Positions 12,701 through 23,014 of a stretch of DNA of 64,000 nt are shown piece by piece. The notes beneath the pieces were generated by a model. It worked only from the letters and a program-made list of their open reading frames with translations, did not search any database and was not told where the DNA came from. This DNA comes from Furcasterigmium furcatum (Eukaryota > Ascomycota > Sordariomycetes > Glomerellales > Plectosphaerellaceae). Location: positions 124,001 to 188,000 of the forward strand of contig BCIA01000007.1 of the NCBI GenBank assembly GCA_001599815.1, read 5' to 3'. Position 1 is the stretch's first letter. Each line of letters starts with the position of its first letter. Both the position numbers and the translations under genes were made by a program.

Positions 12701-15700
12701 AGCTCCAGCTTTGGACTGCAGTGAAGCCCAGCGGGTGGGACATGAACAGGATCGAGACCGTCCTGCCCCCTACGCCGTTGCAGGAATCCATGGTGGCCGA
12801 CATGCTGGAGTCGGGATTCGAGCGTTACTTCAACCACGCGACATTCGAGATTGATCCGACCGCAGACCTCCAACTCCTGACAAATGCTTGGTTGGATGTC
12901 ATCCGAGAGACCCCAACACTGAGGACCGTCTTCAGACATGTCCAGGACACTGCGATTCCTCATTCCTTCGTTCAGGTCGTCCTCCGTGACCCCGGAGTCA
13001 GAATCGATGTCCGCCATCTCTCCGGCATGGAGCAACTCGACCACATCGCCGCAGATCACAAACGAAGAGCCATGGTTGCTAATGGCGCCTCAGCGCTCTT
13101 GCAGATATGTGTTGCTCACATTTCTCAAAAGACGTACTTGGTCCTCTCCATTGCACATGCGCTTTACGATGGCTGGTCACTTGCGCTTCTTCACGGGGAT
13201 GTGGCCGCTGCATACCGCGGCGCCTTTACGACACGGCCAATTCCAGAGGCGTCGATTCGGCCCCTTCTCCAGCCGCCAACAGAGCAGGCCAGGGCATTTT
13301 GGTCCCAGTACCTGAGCCAGGCCCCTCCATCCCTCTTACCAGACAGAAATGTGTCGGTCGCAGAAACGGTCCATCAAGCTGAGATCAAATCATACCTGAG
13401 CTCAAGTGCTGCGGCTGCATTCTGTAAGAATCACTTCATCACGCTACAGACGTTGGGTCAGGCCTGCTGGGCCAGCGTCCTCGCATCCTGGCTGGGGAGA
13501 TTGGACATCAGCTTTGGCGTGGTCCTCTCCGGCCGTGATACAGAAGAGATGCACAACATCATGTTCCCAACCATGAACACCGTGGCTGTGCGATGCGTGC
13601 TTCATGGATCTCGTGCCTCCTTCTTGAGGTACATGCAAGGGTCCATGGCTGACGTCTATCAACACCAAACATTCCCTCTGCGTCAAGCACAGCTCCTGTC
13701 AAAGAACGGGCCAGGGCGGCTTTTCAACACCCTTTTCCTCCTGCAGAGACAACCGCATTCAGCTTCAACGCTCGCAGAGAACGAAAGCCTTCTGAGACCG
13801 GTCTCAGGACAGGCCGCCACGGACTTTGCGGTCTGTATCGAGCTGGAGGCTGTGGAAGATGAGCTCCATTGGAGGGTTTCCAGCCAAGACGAGTTTTGCG
13901 ACTTCGACGGCACCGCAAAGATTCTCCGTCAGCTCGAGGAGGTTTTGCATTCTTTCGTTGACTGCCCAAACCTTGGTCTGTTGGCCTTTGACGGAGACTC
14001 TACGTCAGTTTGTGGACAGCCTGCCTTCCAGTCGACGCCCAACAACCCCGGGGAAGAAGAGATCAAACAACCAACCCTGCCGGAAGGGGACGACTCGGAT
14101 GACTGGTCCCTGGCGGAGGATACCATTCGACGAATACTCTCCGATGTAACAGGCATCCCCGCTGAGTCAATTACCAAGAGCAACACACTCTACCAACTGG
14201 GCCTCGATTCGATCAGTGCCATCAAAGTGGCATCGATACTGAGAAAAGAGGGCATCGTGTTGGCGGTCAGAAATTTGCTGGCTGCCAGCTCCATTTCTGC
14301 CTTGGCTCAACAAGCACGCAGCCAGGACGAGATGCAACCCTCGCAAGAAGTCACAAGCTACATGCTACCAACACGCATCGATGTCCAAGGCATTATGCAG
14401 CGGTCTGGCCTACTAGAGGACTGTGCCGAGGATGTCCTTCCCGCTTTGCCAATGCAAGTCTACATGATGACTGCGTGGCAGAATTCCGGGGGCAACGTCT
14501 TTTATCATTCATTCCGATACCGCTTGGCGACTCATCTGCCGCTGGACAAACTCAGGACGGCATGGGCGAGCCTGGTGGCTTTAGATCCCCTCCTACGAAC
14601 CTGCCTCTTGACGACAGCAGATCGAGAGATCCCATTCATTCAGGTCATACTGAAGTCTGACGTTACGGGGCCTCATCAACAAATTCTCGAGAACGACTCG
14701 GACCCCCCAGACTCCATGTCAGCATGCTGGCCATTTGTGCGACTCACCGCGCACTCTGCCGGCGAAAATCAATGGGAACTGTGCCTGAGAATACATCATG
14801 CTCTTTATGATGGTGTCAGCATGGCTTCGTTAATAGCAAGACTGGGACGGTTGCTCTCGCACAACAACATGGGCCAGACACGCGACGCCGGTTCGCAGAT
14901 GACTGCTTGGAAGGGGTTCATCAGTCAACATTATTCACCATCCAACGTCTCCGCACGCAAGTCCTTCTGGACGACATATTTGGCCGGCCTCGGCGGTTCG
15001 GATTCCGCAAACACACGGGAATCATCTGCTGCGAGAACTTCCTATCTCGAACCATCAGGGCTGGTCAACATGCCCATCATCGAGGCCGCATGCGCCAGAC
15101 GAGGCATCGGGTTCTCGTCGCTGCTCTTCGCCGCAGTAGGAAACGCTCTGCACGAAGGAGACGGCCCCAAGCGAAAAGATATCGTTCTGGGCCTCTACCT
15201 CGCCAATCGGACAGAAATGGCAAATTCGGATGATGCAGCCCTTCCGAAGTTGAACCTGTTGCCCTGCAGAGTGTCTCTGAACCCACAGACAGACATATTC
15301 GATCAGGCCCTGTCCATTCAGAAGGATGTGCTCGATATCACGTCCCCGCCAAACTCGACTGCCAGCCTGACAGAGATCAAGGACTGGACAGGCGTCGAGG
15401 TGGACGTATTTGTCAATTTCCTGAATCTCCCTACTGACAACCTGGCGCCCGGTCCTGTTGAGGAGCTGGATCCACGGCCGAGCAACATGCCGTCACCAGA
15501 AGTCGACGCGCCGTGGCTTTCTGGAAACGCAGTCCGCGATGCATTCCCGGTGAGTAGACAACTGCAATTTTCCATATTCGGACCACTCGCTGACTCGGAA
15601 CAGGATTCAATGGATATCGAGGCATCGATCAGGGGCAAGTCTCTTGCGATTGGTGTATTCGGTTCAGAGTCGAGGGTATCTAGAACAAGCGCTGAGAGGC

Positions 15701-15759
15701 TTGTCGAAGGGGTTGTGCGCATCCTCGGATCCTGTGTGAGGGATGAGACGCCCGCCTAG
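798..15759 (+). CDS. NPS2: Ferricrocin/ferrichrome-type siderophore NRPS (SidC/NPS2 family)
   Basis: Nonribosomal peptide synthetase expected to build an intracellular hydroxamate siderophore (ferricrocin/ferrichrome class) from N5-acyl-N5-hydroxyornithine and small amino acids. Exons by frame and splice signals: 798-1795, 1852-4961, 5018-7104, 7159-7229, 7278-15549 and 15604-15759, giving about 4,897 aa, close to known SidC proteins. The last intron (15550-15603, GTGAGT...CAG, 54 nt) is a multiple of three and would also read through. Domain order by approximate residue: A1 (YTSGSTGTPKG near 187), T1 (Ser ~582), C1 (HHxxxDG ~772), A2 (YTSGTTG ~1240), T2 (~1647), C2 (~1843), T3 (~2196), C3 (~2406), A3 (~2866), T4 (~3280), C4 (~3489), T5 (~3842), C5 (~4049), T6 (~4399), C6 (~4595). 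There is no thioesterase; fungal siderophore synthetases end in T-C units. The N-terminus matches the SidC family as I know it. The exact product cannot be read from sequence alone. Confidence 0.93.
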
Positions 15760-15815
15760 AGGTGGCATTTTGGGCTGTTTGATAGCTAAAGAGTAGATAG
15801 CGACATCATTCATGT

Positions 15816-15821
15816 AATAAA
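15816..15821 (+). terminator. Poly(A) signal of the NRPS gene
   Basis: An exact AATAAA lies 57 nt after the NRPS stop codon, in the 298-nt gap that separates it from the convergent F-box gene. This position is typical for a polyadenylation signal. No other strong element is visible in this gap. Confidence 0.5.
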
Positions 15822-16057
15822 CGGGCGCTATTCTGTATTCAAAGCCGATGTATCGTGTCTTTGGTGTATCACACACACTTCGTGGCTTCTTAATGCCACA
15901 ATTCTCTGGAGTCTCGGATGCTTTGACTTCTCTGAGCTCAACGGCTAGTTAGTATGAAACATGCTTCTCGGTTCTTCTACTGGTTGTTCTCGACATGTGG
16001 CTTACAGTACACACTATCCAGACACCCAAGTCCTAACACAATAGAGGATACTAACAC

Positions 16058-16894
16058 TCAGGACATGACCTCGCCCCTGCTCACCCGTTCCCAAAATTTC
16101 CTCAGCCTCCACACGCGGCCAACGCCTTTCCTGCGTTCCGACTGCTTCACTCCCTCCTCTCTCTGCATGACCTTACCTCTCCAGACATCGCCAACCCAGT
16201 GCCTCAAGCCATCCTTGACTCTCTCCTTCTCTACAGCCCTACGCTTCGCCACCAGAGCTGGGGCCACGTGAACCGCCGTCTTGCCGGGGACACACTCGGG
16301 AGGAAGCACAGCCCTGTTGACCAACTCTTCGGGCGATGGACGAGTAGCCAGCCGTTTCGCGAGCCGTATGGACACAAGGGACCTGCCTAGGCGCCGCGAC
16401 ACGACAGACGTGTGAGTGAGGAAGATGGAGCGAGAGATCAGATCAGCAAGAGGCGAGCGCGAAGTCAGGAGCGGAGGCAGGATGAAACGAATCTGACGCA
16501 AGCGGTACGCATGAAGAATCGGCGCGAGGGACAGATGGCGGAGATGATGGTTCGTCTGCATCATGGGATCAGTCGGTTGAGTTGCCGGAGTTACGAGCAC
16601 GAGTCCGAGAAGCACACTCACGCGGGACGTCGAGAGCAGATCATCCACGTCAAGATGGCCCAGGATACCATACAGGACTTCATTGGGCATATTGTGCAAG
16701 CATGGATTTGCTTCTGTCGCGGTCCGATCCCAGTACTCGCCAGATGGGGATGCTGGCGGCGGGCTGTCCGGATCGTTCGGGGCAGGTGTCCGAACAGGCG
16801 TGAGGTCGAGACTCCAAGGTAGAGAACCCGGCCCATCTCGAAAGAAGCCTGGCTCGTGGCCGAGGCTCACGGCGTCTTGCGATCTGCTGGACAT
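16058..16894 (-). CDS. Small F-box domain protein
   Basis: Probable substrate-recognition subunit of an SCF ubiquitin ligase, or another Skp1-binding protein. An F-box-like segment (MPNEVLYGILGHLDVDDLL) sits at about residues 67-90. I place the start at the ATG at 16894; the open frame continues upstream to 17059 but begins there with GTG and has no other ATG. A clean intron lies directly after the F-box: 16556-16621 on the minus strand (GTGAGT donor, CTGAT branch-like site, GCAG acceptor, 66 nt). It is a multiple of three, so the frame also reads through it. Spliced length is about 256 aa, 278 aa if retained. The C-terminal half is basic and rich in Arg/Lys with no repeat domain seen, so the substrate is unknown. 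It converges on the NRPS gene. Confidence 0.72.
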   Translation of the reverse strand: MSSRSQDAVSLGHEPGFFRDGPGSLPWSLDLTPVRTPAPNDPDSPPPASPSGEYWDRTATEANPCLHNMPNEVLYGILGHLDVDDLLSTSRVSVLLGLVLVTPATQPTDPMMQTNHHLRHLSLAPILHAYRLRQIRFILPPLLTSRSPLADLISRSIFLTHTSVVSRRLGRSLVSIRLAKRLATRPSPEELVNRAVLPPECVPGKTAVHVAPALVAKRRAVEKERVKDGLRHWVGDVWRGKVMQREEGVKQSERRKGVGRVWRLRKFWERVSRGEVMS

Positions 16895-19800
16895 GGCGAC
16901 TGGGGCTGTGTAGACTCGACCTGTCTGGCAGTGAATGACAATGTGAATCAACCTGCCAGATGGCGCGCTGGAGCGACGACGATCGGTGGGAGTTGGAAGA
17001 AGGGCGGAGGATGCGGTTCGCTCCTCCGGGCGGCGGCAAGAAGCTGCTTCTCTTCTCACTTCGATGTCGCGTGAAGTCGAGTCACCACTGCATTCGGCCG
17101 GCCGGTCTGTCTCGAGTCTCTGGTCACGAGGCCGCCCGAGGCCGATCTGCTCGCCAGTGTTGTCTCAGGTGTCGGCACTGTCCGCTGGGGCGCGCTTCTG
17201 CCTTGGAAATGGGTGCCAGCTGGCAATGCCTCTATCAGGTGGCATCGGCCCGTCCCCCTTTCGCGCGACCCCAACCCGCAACTCGACACTGACCCTGGCC
17301 ACCTCGCAGCGGACGGGGAAACAACAATGGAATCATAGGCAATTCGCCGCCCGCCGGCTGGCTACGTGCGACGTGACGCAAAGTTGGAACCCAGTGAAGC
17401 GATACATAGTTCACTGCGTGGCCTCCCAGCCACTTCACTCACCATCCTGGCCCCGGACGTACGACCTCTCCCGCGAAGGAGGTACCCAATAACCCTGGGT
17501 GCCGCTCCTTGCCCCGTCGACGAGAAAAGAAACGGGTGCAGCATATGCGGTGCGAGGATGCAAGTCACCTTGCACCCGTCACTCGCAGCGCAGTGCAGCG
17601 CAGCACAGCTCCCATGACGTGGAAGCGGCTCGGCTCCGCCCCTCGATACAACCGCGTCACAACGAGGCCTCGATATCTGGCCGTCACGTCTCGAGGCCCC
17701 TCGTCTAGGATTCCTCGGTCACACGTTGCTCTGCTCACCCCGGGACAATTGGGCCTCAACGGCCTCCTGCCCGATAGTCAGCGCTGGCTAGCCACGCTAC
17801 TACTGCTTAGTATGTACCTCCGTGTCTTGATCCGGACCCAGACCCTTGGGTCTTGGCAGGTCACGATCGCGAGGTCAGGTCCTGGTCCTGGTCAGGCTGG
17901 AGATGTTGTTGCCGGGATCGACCACCATCTGCCAACACGCACGCACGCCCTCGGTCAAGAGGCCTCCTCCCTGCAGTGCTAGTTATTGAGTTGGTCCTTT
18001 GTTATCGCCCCGCGTCGTCACTAGATGGCTTGGAGTTCCCGCATCGATGGACAGTTCCTCCGCGGCACCCAAGTACATGAACGGTGGAACCAGTGGAAAC
18101 GCCGACGATGAACCCATGATGATTGCCGCGAATCACCACCCCCGGAGGCTATCGAGGGATGGTAAGCGACTATCCGGCCTGCCGATTCAGCTTCGAGCCG
18201 TCAAACTCGGACCTGACGTCGAACGGTGTCGTCAACGTTCCCGGGCAAGGATGCAGGTGTTGTGGAGGGATGGCCGCGGCCGTGGGAGCAGCCCGACGCC
18301 GCCTCAGCAGCCTCAGCCAATCGGCCTTTGTTATGGCATACCTTGCGGCTGTAACAGAAACGGGGTCGCGATTCTGGCCGCGGCCAGCCCCCGCGGCCAC
18401 CAGACGGCCGAGCGTGCATCTTAACATGACTTCTTCCGCCGTGTGCGCTCTATGGAAACTCAGACGGTGCAGGCCTTGTTGGGAATCTGGAACAACCGTT
18501 TGGATACGTGCTAAGGCGGCCCCCAAAGGATCCAGTTTTCTTCTTAGTGCCAGTGTCGCCATCCGTGGAGAGGTGAGCGCGAGGAACGGCACAGTCGGAG
18601 CCGTGTCGGCCCTGAAACTGCTCGGCCTCGGCCGTCTTGACCACAGCCTCGTCTACTCCCAGAGCCTGATGAAGAATTCCTGTCTTGTCCTGTGGTCTTT
18701 TCGAGAACCAACACCGCCGGTCGAGAAGCGCAGGGCGCCTCGCAGCCCGTGCGACGACGACGATAACATATCCAGCGCTCAAGCCGCTTGGCCGTCTTGC
18801 CGCTTTTCCTGCTTTCCCTGTCCTTGTACAATGGCCGCCCGTTTTACTGGGGACAACCTCGTCTGGTCGACGGGTCGGGCCGTTGGATTCCACAGTTAGC
18901 AGCAAACTTGGGCCAAACCAGTGGTAAATAGACCTCATGCCAACCTCACCACAGCTCCAGCCCGGCCTGGCCTCCGTCGCGCGTTCGTTCAGACTCCGGC
19001 AGGCGTTCACCCGCGATTTGCGCTTGGTCGCCAGAACGGGCCGTATTTACGGTGCCCAGGATAGCCGACGACTCGCTCGATATTGCCGGGCCCGTCCGTG
19101 GTCGAGCGAACATCCTGGGCTGCGCTGTGCGGCGAGAACGGGATTCCGAACGCGTTCTCTGCAAAGCTCCCGTAAGTATGGCCGCCTCTGAATGGGCCGC
19201 GTTCCCTCTCCGTATCCGGGCGATGGAGACAACAAATAACCGTTTCCCTTTCCTAGGCAGGCGCCAGTCGCCACGCCCGTCTGGTCTGGCCGGCCGGGAT
19301 TCGATGACGCCGTTTCGCTCGCTCGCTCCGCCGTCACTGTCTTCAGGATCAGGCTCATGGCCAGGCATGCTGCTCGCCAACACCCCCGGGGAGCCATGCC
19401 CCTCGCCCCGGGGGCGGGCAGCCAAGTCCTGCGATACGGACCGCCACTCCTCGTGGCACTCTGCCTGCCTTGGGACCCTCCCCCCGAGGAACTTCCCAAC
19501 CGGCCACTAGCTGCCGTTGCCAATCTTGGGCTGCGCTCGCTCCTCCGGCATGGCCCTCTCGAGCCCAGCCCCGGTCCCATTGATGCCTTGTGTATCCCCG
19601 GTCAAGCAAGCCAGCAAGCAAGCACGCCAGGTCATCGCATGCAGGTCGGTGATCCCTAGCGGTGTTGCAACCGTGATAGGGCTTGGAGAAGCCCTCGGCC
19701 GGGGGGGTGTCCTGTCATCCTCCCTCTGGCGCCGCCGCCGCCGCCAGCCTCATTTCTACCTTGTGCGAAACGCACTCGGGCGTGAAACGCTCCCTGTATC

Positions 19801-22672
19801 CCTCCCTCCTCCCCGGACGTGCATCCTGAGCCTTCTACGACGTGCACACCTGAAGGAAGATGGTGTCGAGGCGACCTCATGAACTCCAATGGGCTCGCCG
19901 CCGGCCTTCCGCGTCCCGTGCCGGAGATATGACCCGGTCTGAGTCTAAATGTGGCCGGTTGCAGTGATGCCGCAGATTCCCACCGCCATCGTTGTCCCTG
20001 GCGGCGTATGTCTTGCCACTGCAGTCTGGCTCCGAAGTGTCTCGAGTCTTGGCTGGATCGATCATATCCCTTTAGGTTCGAGGTGTCTCTCCTGCTGGCG
20101 TGAGCAAGATACGGTCAGGCTGGAAGCTAACTTGCTTTCTGGAAGGAGATCCGTTGCCCGCCCGGGCAGACCCCGGCCATCTTAAGCTGTTGCTTTCTCG
20201 GCCTCGATGGAGGGTGGTAGCGAATGCAGACCGAGAGAGCAGGCCAGGCTGTCTCTGTATGCATTGTGGGCCAGACGAAGCGGCCAGAGGCTGAGTGCCA
20301 CGTTGCGTTGACCTGATGCGAGTGTGCTGGGCTCGATCCTCCCAGCTTCCCGATTCATCTCGAGGGAGGCGGCGGCCGTTCATCGAACTGGCGCCCAGCG
20401 TAAGCTGTCACATCGAACGCCCACGCCCAGCACGACTTCTGTGTCTTGACTCATGTGAGATGCAATATCTGCGGCAGCGACGAAATGTCACATGGATTAA
20501 GGTACTTTGAGCGTCGGCAAAAGCAACAGGTCAGTCCCCAAATAGATGGCGGGCCGCAAGCCCCCCGAGGGTGCTTCATATGCCACGCGCGGCGTTGATT
20601 CGAAGTAGATTGACTCTCGTCAAGCATACACAGCTTCCTCAGGCCCAATGCACCCATCGATAGAGGCTTCTGCGATTATGGAAACGGATAAGGTTCGGAA
20701 AAGATTGATTTCGATCTAGCCATGTGGTGCTGCCGGGTGTTTTCGAAAAATAAAAGGGGGTGGTGAAGATACTTTGCAACATCCTCTCGAGAGGTCGCAT
20801 CGGTAAGGGTTGGTTTCTCGTAGCCAGGCATCAGCGTTGACGCCCAACGTCGACAAGACGCAGGAACTGCGACATTTCGGCCGGAGAACGGTGGCGAAAG
20901 AGTAAACCAGCTAACTAACGCAGACCCGTGGCCTGAGAAGCCAACAGAACGGAGATGCGCCAGGCCAGGTCCAGCGGCGGGTTGTGGCAAAGAGATGCTG
21001 CAACATCAGCAGGAATGCCAGCGCAATAAACAAACCCAGGAAGGGCATAATGAGGCCACGCAGTCCAGCTGGCGGTGGTGATCATGCTGGCGGTTCGTGC
21101 CAGCTCAACTGTTTGTGCAGTCGGATATCTCCCCCCACGATGGGGTTCTGGGCCAGTAGCCGCATCGATGCACACCGAAAAAGACGAGGAGGCATAGCCG
21201 ACAGGGATATGATCGATGCCGCCAAGTCATCCTGCCAGGGTCAAAGACGATGATCTAAGACCCTGCCAGGCAGGCTGGTCACACCGGCCGGCGGGGAAGA
21301 GGCCCATAGGCCCGCTAGGGTCGCAGGAAGGCCAAGAGGAGACGAGACTCCCAGGGCAGGGCCCCGAGAGCCGTCCGTCTACATTGGTGACAGTATAAGC
21401 TTGCTGTGCCGACGGGAACTAAAAGCACGTACATATAGACGGGGCAGCTATCGCGGGCGTGAGCAAGGTCCAACGCGCGAAACAGGGGCAGTCCCTGAGT
21501 CTAAAGCGCAAGGTGCAGGAGAACATGTTCGTGGCCCGGGTGTGGAGCCGTGCCATTCTGCGCATTTTCTTGCATGGCGGCCGGGTGGCCGTGTTTATGG
21601 CCGTCTTATGGGCCCGAGGCGCGTGAGATCGAGCATCGAGTCTGGCCGGCCGCCTGTCTCCTCCTGGGAGGGGAGGGGAGGGGAGGGCGAGGAGAAGGAC
21701 GAGGGCGAGGGCGAGGGCCGCCTTTGAGGAAACCCCTGGTGTGCGCATCGGCTGCTGGACACACACCACCATCGTTCGGTGCATGCCTGATGGAAGCACA
21801 CACAAAGTGAGGCTTTAGTTTCTGGAGAGGCCAGGACCAGGTACACGGGGCTTTCGGCACCCCTCCCCCCTTTCGCGCGTTTGCCCACTGCTGCTCCTCC
21901 CGGTTGGCCAGGGGGTCGCGAAACTCGAACGGGACCTGTCCATAGCCTGCATGCCATATACCGGAGGTGGGGAAAAGGAACACAGAGAAGAACATGTGCA
22001 TACGCATGCGGTAGGTACGTACGTATTGTCGACAGGGGCACGAGAGGTTCACCCCAAAGCCGTGATCAACGTGGCAAGCAGATAGCGCCTCGGGCTAAGC
22101 AGCTGGGTGTGCGGGACGGCTCCTGGCCTAAAGTGCCTGCAGGTCTCGAGGGCGGCGTGAGGGCGTCTCTGCCGGCGGCGGCGGCCGGAAAGTGCGGGAT
22201 GTATGTACCGTTTGTCCATGATGTATGAATAGGTATGAGAGCATCAAAAAGGGTTGTTGGGTGGTGGTGACAACACATCGTGCGGGTCCGTAGGGGGGAG
22301 CAATACTCATGTGCTTGCGGTCGTTCGAGTATAAGATAGCCCCTGACCCGCACATTGAGCGTGGAAAAAACACAGGCCGGGAGAGCTTCAAGAAGCAGTG
22401 ACACTTCCCCTCCGAGCGGCAGCTTGACGACCCTGCTCCCTGCGCGACGAAACCCTGACAGACACTCTATCAATCTCGTCCACCTCGAAGTGTGCCCGAG
22501 TTCCGTTCGTGAGTGAGTTGCTACTCAGCATCTGCGAGAGGCGGCCGATGGTGGCCTCGTCGTTGTGTGAGCTGCCGTTGACTCCAGTTTTGCAGCAGTT
22601 CTGACGGCGGACCGACCACGCCCACCCGCCCGAGCGAGCCCCTCCTCCAGCGCCGACGACACCAGTCAGACC
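16895..22672. other. Long gene-free stretch between divergent genes
   Basis: About 5.8 kb with no open frame that resembles a known family on either strand. The open frames present are GC-rich overlapping shadows of 60-260 codons without recognisable motifs. It contains simple-sequence patches: a GCC repeat near 19730-19746, CAAG-type repeats near 19604-19625, a GGGGA tract at 21666-21687 and a GTAC repeat near 22013. It probably includes the promoter of the F-box gene at its left end and the promoter and leader of the small protein at 22673 at its right end. A non-coding RNA or a short-exon gene cannot be excluded. Confidence 0.5.
21666..21717 (+). repeat. G-rich GGGGA/GAGGGC simple repeat
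   Basis: Four to five runs of at least three G separated by single A residues (21666-21687) are followed by GAGGGC units up to about 21717. The run pattern satisfies the usual rule for an intramolecular G-quadruplex on the plus strand. It lies about 1 kb upstream of the small gene at 22673. Function is unknown; it may only be low-complexity drift. Confidence 0.6.
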
Positions 22673-23014
22673 ATGTGCTACTTCTACCAGACTCGCTGGG
22701 TATGCGGGTACTGGAGATGGGGCCAGTTCAAGCAGCAATGCAACAAGGAATACCGTACGGGCGAGACGTGCGGGCTGAAACTCGTATACGTTACCGTCGA
22801 CGAGCGGGACAAGTGCAAGCTCTGCCACGACATTGACAAGAAGAAGCGGCGGATAATGAAGATGACGACCGACATCGACCGGTGGTACCGCGAAGGGAAC
22901 CGACAGGCCACGATAGAGCGGACGCTCGTTGAGCTCTCCGCGGTGGAGGAGCAAAAGGGGGACATGGATCGACGTCATCATATGAGGGTGAATTGCCAGG
23001 ACCTGGCGTCGTAG
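22673..23014 (+). CDS. Conserved fungal small Cys/Trp-rich protein
   Basis: A 113-residue protein starting at the ATG at 22673. The first half is rich in Cys, Trp and Tyr (CGYWRWGQF, CNKEYRTGETCG) with Cys at about positions 2, 11, 22, 33, 48 and 51, the last two as CKLC. It is followed by a basic helical segment (KKKRRIMKM, WYREGNRQATIERT). I recognise this layout as a family of uncharacterised short proteins common in filamentous ascomycetes, often annotated as hypothetical. The Cys spacing would suit metal binding, but this is inference. No signal peptide or membrane segment is seen. Its convergent neighbour is the LAMTOR1-like gene 1.9 kb downstream; upstream is the long gene-free stretch. 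A C-terminal intron that would change the last residues cannot be excluded. Confidence 0.75.
   Translation: MCYFYQTRWVCGYWRWGQFKQQCNKEYRTGETCGLKLVYVTVDERDKCKLCHDIDKKKRRIMKMTTDIDRWYREGNRQATIERTLVELSAVEEQKGDMDRRHHMRVNCQDLAS

Noticed and set aside
16895..17059. Upstream extension of the F-box protein
   Set aside because: The frame begins with GTG at 17059 and has no ATG until 16894; the extra sequence looks like leader translated by chance.
18123..18899. 258-codon plus-strand open frame in the gene-free stretch
   Set aside because: GC-rich sequence gives long random frames; this one overlaps equally long frames on the other strand and shows no family motif.
22388..22981. Minus-strand open frame of 197 codons opposite the small Cys/Trp-rich gene
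   Set aside because: It has no recognisable motif and is explained as the shadow of a constrained plus-strand gene.
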